Shown here: positions 59,697 through 64,000 of the stretch, in pieces
How positions within the stretch are numbered: the first letter of the stretch is position 1
Layout: every line of letters starts with the position of its first letter
NCBI GenBank assembly: GCA_963402885.1
Contig: OY727100.1
Coordinates: forward strand, 7,179,501 to 7,243,500
From: Antedon bifida
Taxonomy: Eukaryota > Echinodermata > Crinoidea > Comatulida > Antedonidae
Direction of reading: 5' to 3'
Length of the DNA: 64,000 nucleotides
Notes under the pieces: model-generated
The model's database searches: none
Told to the model about the DNA's origin: nothing
What the model saw: the letters and a program-made list of their open reading frames with translations, nothing else
Position numbers and translations under genes: made by a program

Positions 59697-59960
59697 AACG
59701 TATCCGGACAACTACCCCCTGGACAACTACCCTCTGGACAATAACCACCCGGACAATGACCCCCCTAGGACAACTACTACCCGGACAATTACCCCCTAGG
59801 ACAACTACCCTCTAGGACAACTACCCCCTTAGGACAACTGCCACCCGGACAACTACCCCCTAGGACAACTACCCCCTAGGACAACTACCCTCTAGGACAA
59901 CTACCCTCCCAGGAAAACTACCCTCTAGTCCAACTGCTATGCCCCTAGGACAACAACACC
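59697..59960. repeat. CCTAGGACAACTACCCC minisatellite
   Basis: About 14 units of 17-18 bp with CCCCCTAGG, CCCTCTAGG and CCACCCGG variants. Complementary blocks lie at 60,360-60,412 and 61,146-61,430, giving a large inverted arrangement around 59,960-61,140. Confidence 0.92.
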
Positions 59961-60412
59961 CTCTGAACAACCGTGCACCTATATCATGACACCTACACCT
60001 TAGGTTATAATTACGATCTTGTAAAACTTACTTAACTTCAAAACATAGGGAGAGAGATTGATCTTAAATGAAAGCTTTTGAATTGTTTAATAAGCGGTCT
60101 TCAGCAGTTATTTTACATTAAACGAGAATAGATCAAATTATTAAAACGTATTCCAATCTTGAAAATAAAGGGGTGGCTTATTTTATTCTTGTGTGACACG
60201 AAGATGCCGTATATAAATCTAGAAACATACAGTTTACCTAGCTGCACCAGACAATCAAATAGTTTTTCATTTAAGATCAATCTCTCTCCCTATGTTTTGA
60301 AGTTCAGCTAAGTTTTACAAGATCGTAATTATAACCTAAGGTGTAGGTTTTGTATTTCTAGAGGGGTAGTTGTCCTAGGGGAATAGCAGTTGGACTAGAG
60401 GGTAGTTGTAAG
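59900..60412. repeat. foldback: inverted arms around a 180 bp loop
   Basis: The arm at 59,900-60,085 (CTATGCCCCTAGGACAAC, then CCTTAGGTTATAATTACGAT, CAAAACATAGGGAGAGAGAT) is repeated as its complement at 60,268-60,412. The outer parts are minisatellite units. Confidence 0.8.
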
Positions 60413-60414
60413 AT

Positions 60415-61140
60415 ATTGGGACTGGAGCAGCCCTTTATTATCGATAAAATTGGCCCGATTTTGTTCTCTTATTTCTTTTTCAAAACAAATGTTTTACCGT
60501 AAGAGCTTATGTTATGCTGTTAAATGACATTATACGTTTACTACTACAAGTCCGGTAATAATGGAATATTGGTTTGGCTGTTACTACTCTATAGAAGAAC
60601 TTTAATTGATTTGTTTTTTACATTTTTCTCCCCACTCCTGAAAAAATAGGACAATAAACGTTTTTAGAACCTAAAGAATAATTATATCCATGATGTGTTT
60701 ATGACTTAAACATTTCTACTTATTTCATTTTATTCCAATTCGTTTTCTACAGAGCAGAACTTCCTTATTTTACTTTAGATTAAATAAAACCTACACTATT
60801 AATCAATTGATTACATTAGACGAATTGAAAATCTCTCTCTCCCCCGTTTGACAGTTCATACATTTCTTAGTCTTCCTATTATGAAAACATAGAAAACTGC
60901 GCCAATTGAGGAAATCGTTTTTCATAGCTTGTCCTAGAAGTTTTTAAAAAACAAATATCGCTACAGTTATTACAAAATAGACTACAAATCTTAAGTACAT
61001 ACGTCGATATTTTAATAATTTCATGTCAAATATTGTTAAATGTATAGTCCCCTCTTCACACACAATTTGATTTTACAATACAATTGGGCACCAAAAGAAG
61101 CAGCTTGTTAATTTGGTTACCAATCGTAAGCTGTACAGTA
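60415..61140. other. unique AT-rich DNA inside the minisatellite pair
   Basis: No gene or further repeat recognised. Confidence 0.4.
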
Positions 61141-61145
61141 GTTGT

Positions 61146-61430
61146 TCCTAGTGGGTAGCTAGAGGGTAGTTTTCCTAGGGGGTAGTTGTCCTAGGGGGTA
61201 GTTGTCCTAGGGGGTAGTTGTCCTAGAGGGTAGTTGTCCTAGGGGGTAGTTGTCCTAGGGGGTAGTTGTCCTAGTGGGTAGCTAGAGGGTAGTTGTCCTA
61301 GTGGGTAGTTGTCCTAGGGGGTAGTTGTCCTAAGAGGGTAGTTGTCAGGGGGGTAGTTGTCCTAGGAGGATGATTGTCCAGGGGGTTATTGTCCGGGTGG
61401 TAGTTGTCCAGGGGGTAGTTGTCCTAGACC
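61146..61430. repeat. GGGGTAGTTGTCCTAGG minisatellite (inverted partner)
   Basis: About 16 units, the reverse complement of those at 59,697-59,960, with matching CCGGGTGG-type variants at the outer edge. The order of variant units near the outer end (TTGTCCGGGTGG then GTCCAGGGGG) mirrors the start of the left block. Confidence 0.92.
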
Positions 61431-61474
61431 CCATAAATAAATATGGCAATTGACTATACTAGTGGCTTGTTTTC

Positions 61475-62190
61475 ACACTGCTAATTTAGTCAGCCACATC
61501 CCCGGAGGACTACTCATTCAGAAGCTATATCAAGCAGCAAGTTATACTGTAGTTCTAGAGGCTGACATTTTTTGATAATTTGTAAACTACTGTAGGATGG
61601 GTCATGCTCAAATTACAAACCCCAAAGCACTCTGGGAGAAGAGAGTCATTTGCTGATAATACAGTATTATATACATGTAGACTGTAATCTGTAAAATCTT
61701 GTTCAATAAATAAATAATGACTTTGTTCTTGCTGTCAACCTAGGACAGTATTATAATAATTCACTGTCAAATAATCAAAACATTATTTTGGCTGTCTAGG
61801 CTGGTATTTACAATGAGTTCCATTTGACTGTCAATCTAGACTGATATTATAATACTGTAATTCGCTGTCAGATAATCATTGAATTATTATCAAAACAGTA
61901 CATATAATAGTAAAGTTTTTGTTTGTAATAGGATACAATTTGTTCACAATTGAAGCATCTACTGTAGGCTTGATGAAGTGACCCCCAGACTTGACCTTAG
62001 CAATAAAATAATCTAAAGTGACAGAAATTGAGTCTGTTTAGTGTAATAAAGTAATATTTTTATTTAAATTATTTAATAAGCACATCATCTTTTACAGATA
62101 CAGTATTTTTTATTTTTCAATTTAAATTGCACAATTATGACAAAGTATGAATTCTTGTTGTATTTTACTTCAAATACAAAAGTTATTCAC
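61475..62190. repeat. 0.7 kb duplicated segment, copy 2
   Basis: Direct copy of 55,068-55,765, starting right after the minisatellite. It carries short insertions relative to copy 1, for example near 61,690-61,740. Confidence 0.85.
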
Positions 62191-63487
62191 TTCTGTAACA
62201 AAAAAATAATATTTATTCACGTATAAAAAGAGAAAAGAAACGTTTAATTATAACCCCAAAACCAAGTATTTTTTGCTTTAAATTACATTTTTTTCAGGTG
62301 AATAATTGTTATGGTTATTAAAACAGGAATAACTATTATGTGACAATAAAATGACACATTCAAAAACAAATTTGAAATAAAAAATATTTTTCAGGGGGTC
62401 GACAATATATCTTTAAAACTGTTACGTCAACAAATGAGCAGCGTTTTTTGTAAGAAATATTTCTTGTTATTTATACTAAGGAGTAAACTAATCTAGATGC
62501 ATCTCTGTATCAAGTCAGTCAATACAAGAAACAAGCAAAAAAGTGTTTTCTTTCATTCAACATCTAATAAAAAGTATTGCCTATTTTTAATTCTTTAAAA
62601 CTGTAATCCACATTTAAGGTGATAAAAATATTAGTAAATATCAAACAGAAACAACTAATATAATATATTATGTATACTGTATTTTATAAATACAATATAA
62701 AGTACTGTATATCCAAATGTTTTAGTTGAATTGGGTCTTCACATGGTTTATTAATATAAAATATTATTCATTTATTCATAAAAAATACTGCAGATATGTT
62801 TATATTTAAATATCTGATGTAACTACTAAGTAGCTTTCGTCTGTTTTATGGTAAAAATAGTTTATTTATTTATTTAAAGAACAGTAAGTCGACGCAATTT
62901 AACTTGATATGAGGCAAAACAAACAATAATTTGGCAAAAGGTCAGTGTGAATGGTTATAAGACCAAACACAAATAGGTCCTTAAACCCCGACAACCACTG
63001 GTCACAGCAAGGTAATTTTGGTCTCAAATTGATCAGTCAAATCAATTTTAGTAAAAAATGACAGGAAATACAATTTCTGACCTTTGATCCACAATCCAGG
63101 GCATTATTTCCGTAGACACTTGAATTTGGTCTAATTAAATTGTTCGAAATATACATTTTGTTATTTGTTACACATTTTGAAAATGTTTTTCTGATCAATT
63201 TTAAACCATTACTTATAAAACCAAACTTGAAGCATGGTGACTTAAGCTCAATCTACACTGTAAACTGTATGTGACAAGAAAAATTTGATGTGCCCATATA
63301 TAGACACGGTGACATCATATCACTAGTTTGATAGTGTAGACAGAACTTTAAATAATTACTGACCCATCTCCGATTTATGCTTTATTTATAATATTCTTAA
63401 AAAAATATGTCTCAAATGACAACACAAAGAAAGAAAGTTTTCTCTAATAACCAACCATCTTTGTTCAAAAATTGAAATTCCACTTAC
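62191..63487. other. AT-rich intron-like DNA
   Basis: No exon recognised. About 63,080-63,170 (CCAGGGCATTATTTCC ... TTCGAAATATACATTTTGTTA) is a diverged relative of about 58,440-58,530, so a weak dispersed repeat is present. Confidence 0.4.
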
Positions 63488-63707
63488 GTAGCAAATACTT
63501 GATCATCCTGCATAGCTTCTTCCTCAAGTTCTTGTGCTTTGAAGAGTTGTGCGCTACGTTGATTGTTTAGTTGATTGAACTTCTCTTTATCCGAATAACA
63601 TATTTTCAATATGTCTTTCATTGAGTTCGACTGAACAACTAAATTCTGATTGTCCACATAAACATCATAAAGATCTTTCTTTTCCAGGAATATCTTTTCA
63701 GTTGTAC
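63488..63707 (-). CDS. internal exon of an unrecognised minus-strand gene
   Basis: 220 nt between the acceptor TTCTCAG (just above 63,707) and donor GCTAC|GTAAGTG, phase 1 in and phase 2 out. It encodes EKIFLEKKDLYDVYVDNQNL, then KICYSDKEKFNQLNNQR, and an acidic helical end EELEEEAMQDDQVF-like. Both splice sites are strong and the frame is clean, which makes it the best candidate for a live gene in the window. The family is not recognised. The sequence from 63,708 to the right edge reads as intron. Confidence 0.6.
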
Positions 63708-64000
63708 CTGAGAACAAGTGATTATTTATATAGTTGTATAGTATGTAAACACATCTTTAAAATCCCAGGGACTAATTCTTAAATGCAATCCTTCAGAAGG
63801 TATGGCACAAAATGTGTGTGGTAAAAAATGACATAGCTAAAAGCTCATTTTAAAAATATAAAACGGTAAAATAGAAATGAAAACAATTCAACAATACAAA
63901 TAGACAAAACATTATTGAGTAGTTTAACATTAAACCTTTCTGTTTTGCAACGATATGACCTAATTCAATTCAATTCAAAATTTAATTTCACCACAACAGG

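Overview
The window looks like a repeat-laden stretch of an animal nuclear genome. It is AT-rich, genes have introns with consensus splice sites, and there are tRNA-derived SINE-like copies, 5'-truncated non-LTR elements, a Ty3/Gypsy element and many foldback or MITE-like elements. A fibrocystin (PKHD1/PKHD1L1)-type coding relic shows it is metazoan. The abundant TAGGCCTA words, together with the transposon types, suggest a marine invertebrate deuterostome such as an echinoderm or hemichordate. That placement is inference. I found no intact, confidently functional gene; almost every recognisable coding region is broken.

Layout. (1) About 1-8,555: a probable two-gene DNA transposon. A 110-112 bp ACGTT-rich tandem array (1-510) is followed by a transposase-like gene (538-2857, one frameshift), a seven-exon DUF4806-type gene on the same strand (3380-6872, one frameshift), then a second ACGTT/ACGTC-rich array (about 7,490-8,555) whose core words match the left array in inverted orientation. 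Its introns hold a SINE-like copy, a hammerhead-like motif and a dispersed repeat. (2) 8,560-13,200: SINE-like copies, small duplications and a dense TAGGCCTA field. (3) 13,850-28,180: a fibrocystin-like pseudogene present as two rearranged copies. The second copy carries a 5.5 kb Ty3/Gypsy element (19,810-25,353, minus strand, TSD CTTTT) and a LINE fragment inside an exon. The first copy keeps the empty Gypsy target site. The Gypsy element itself contains two younger retroposed fragments. (4) 28,800-30,705: short possible exons, including two 33-nt exons of the same phase.

(5) 30,000-42,940: nested inverted-repeat elements. These are a 195 bp MITE, a 502 bp G-rich element, a 1.87 kb element with about 0.45 kb inverted arms, a 2.44 kb element with 24 bp perfect ends, and a 3.8 kb palindrome with about 1.4 kb arms bordered by GTCGCCCC minisatellite. 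The right arm of the palindrome is interrupted by an 825 bp MITE and the left arm keeps the empty site. (6) 42,943-53,110: satellite DNA, namely about 43 copies of a 187 bp monomer, a hairpin-unit family, an 87 bp satellite and a 130-145 bp array with an inverted partner. (7) 53,110-64,000: AT-rich DNA with a 0.7 kb duplication 6.4 kb apart, an inverted pair of CCTAGGACAACTACCCC minisatellites, and two or three minus-strand exons of an unrecognised gene that runs off the right edge.

Coordinates of repeats were read by eye and edges may be off by a few bases to a few tens of bases. No alignments or database searches were run.
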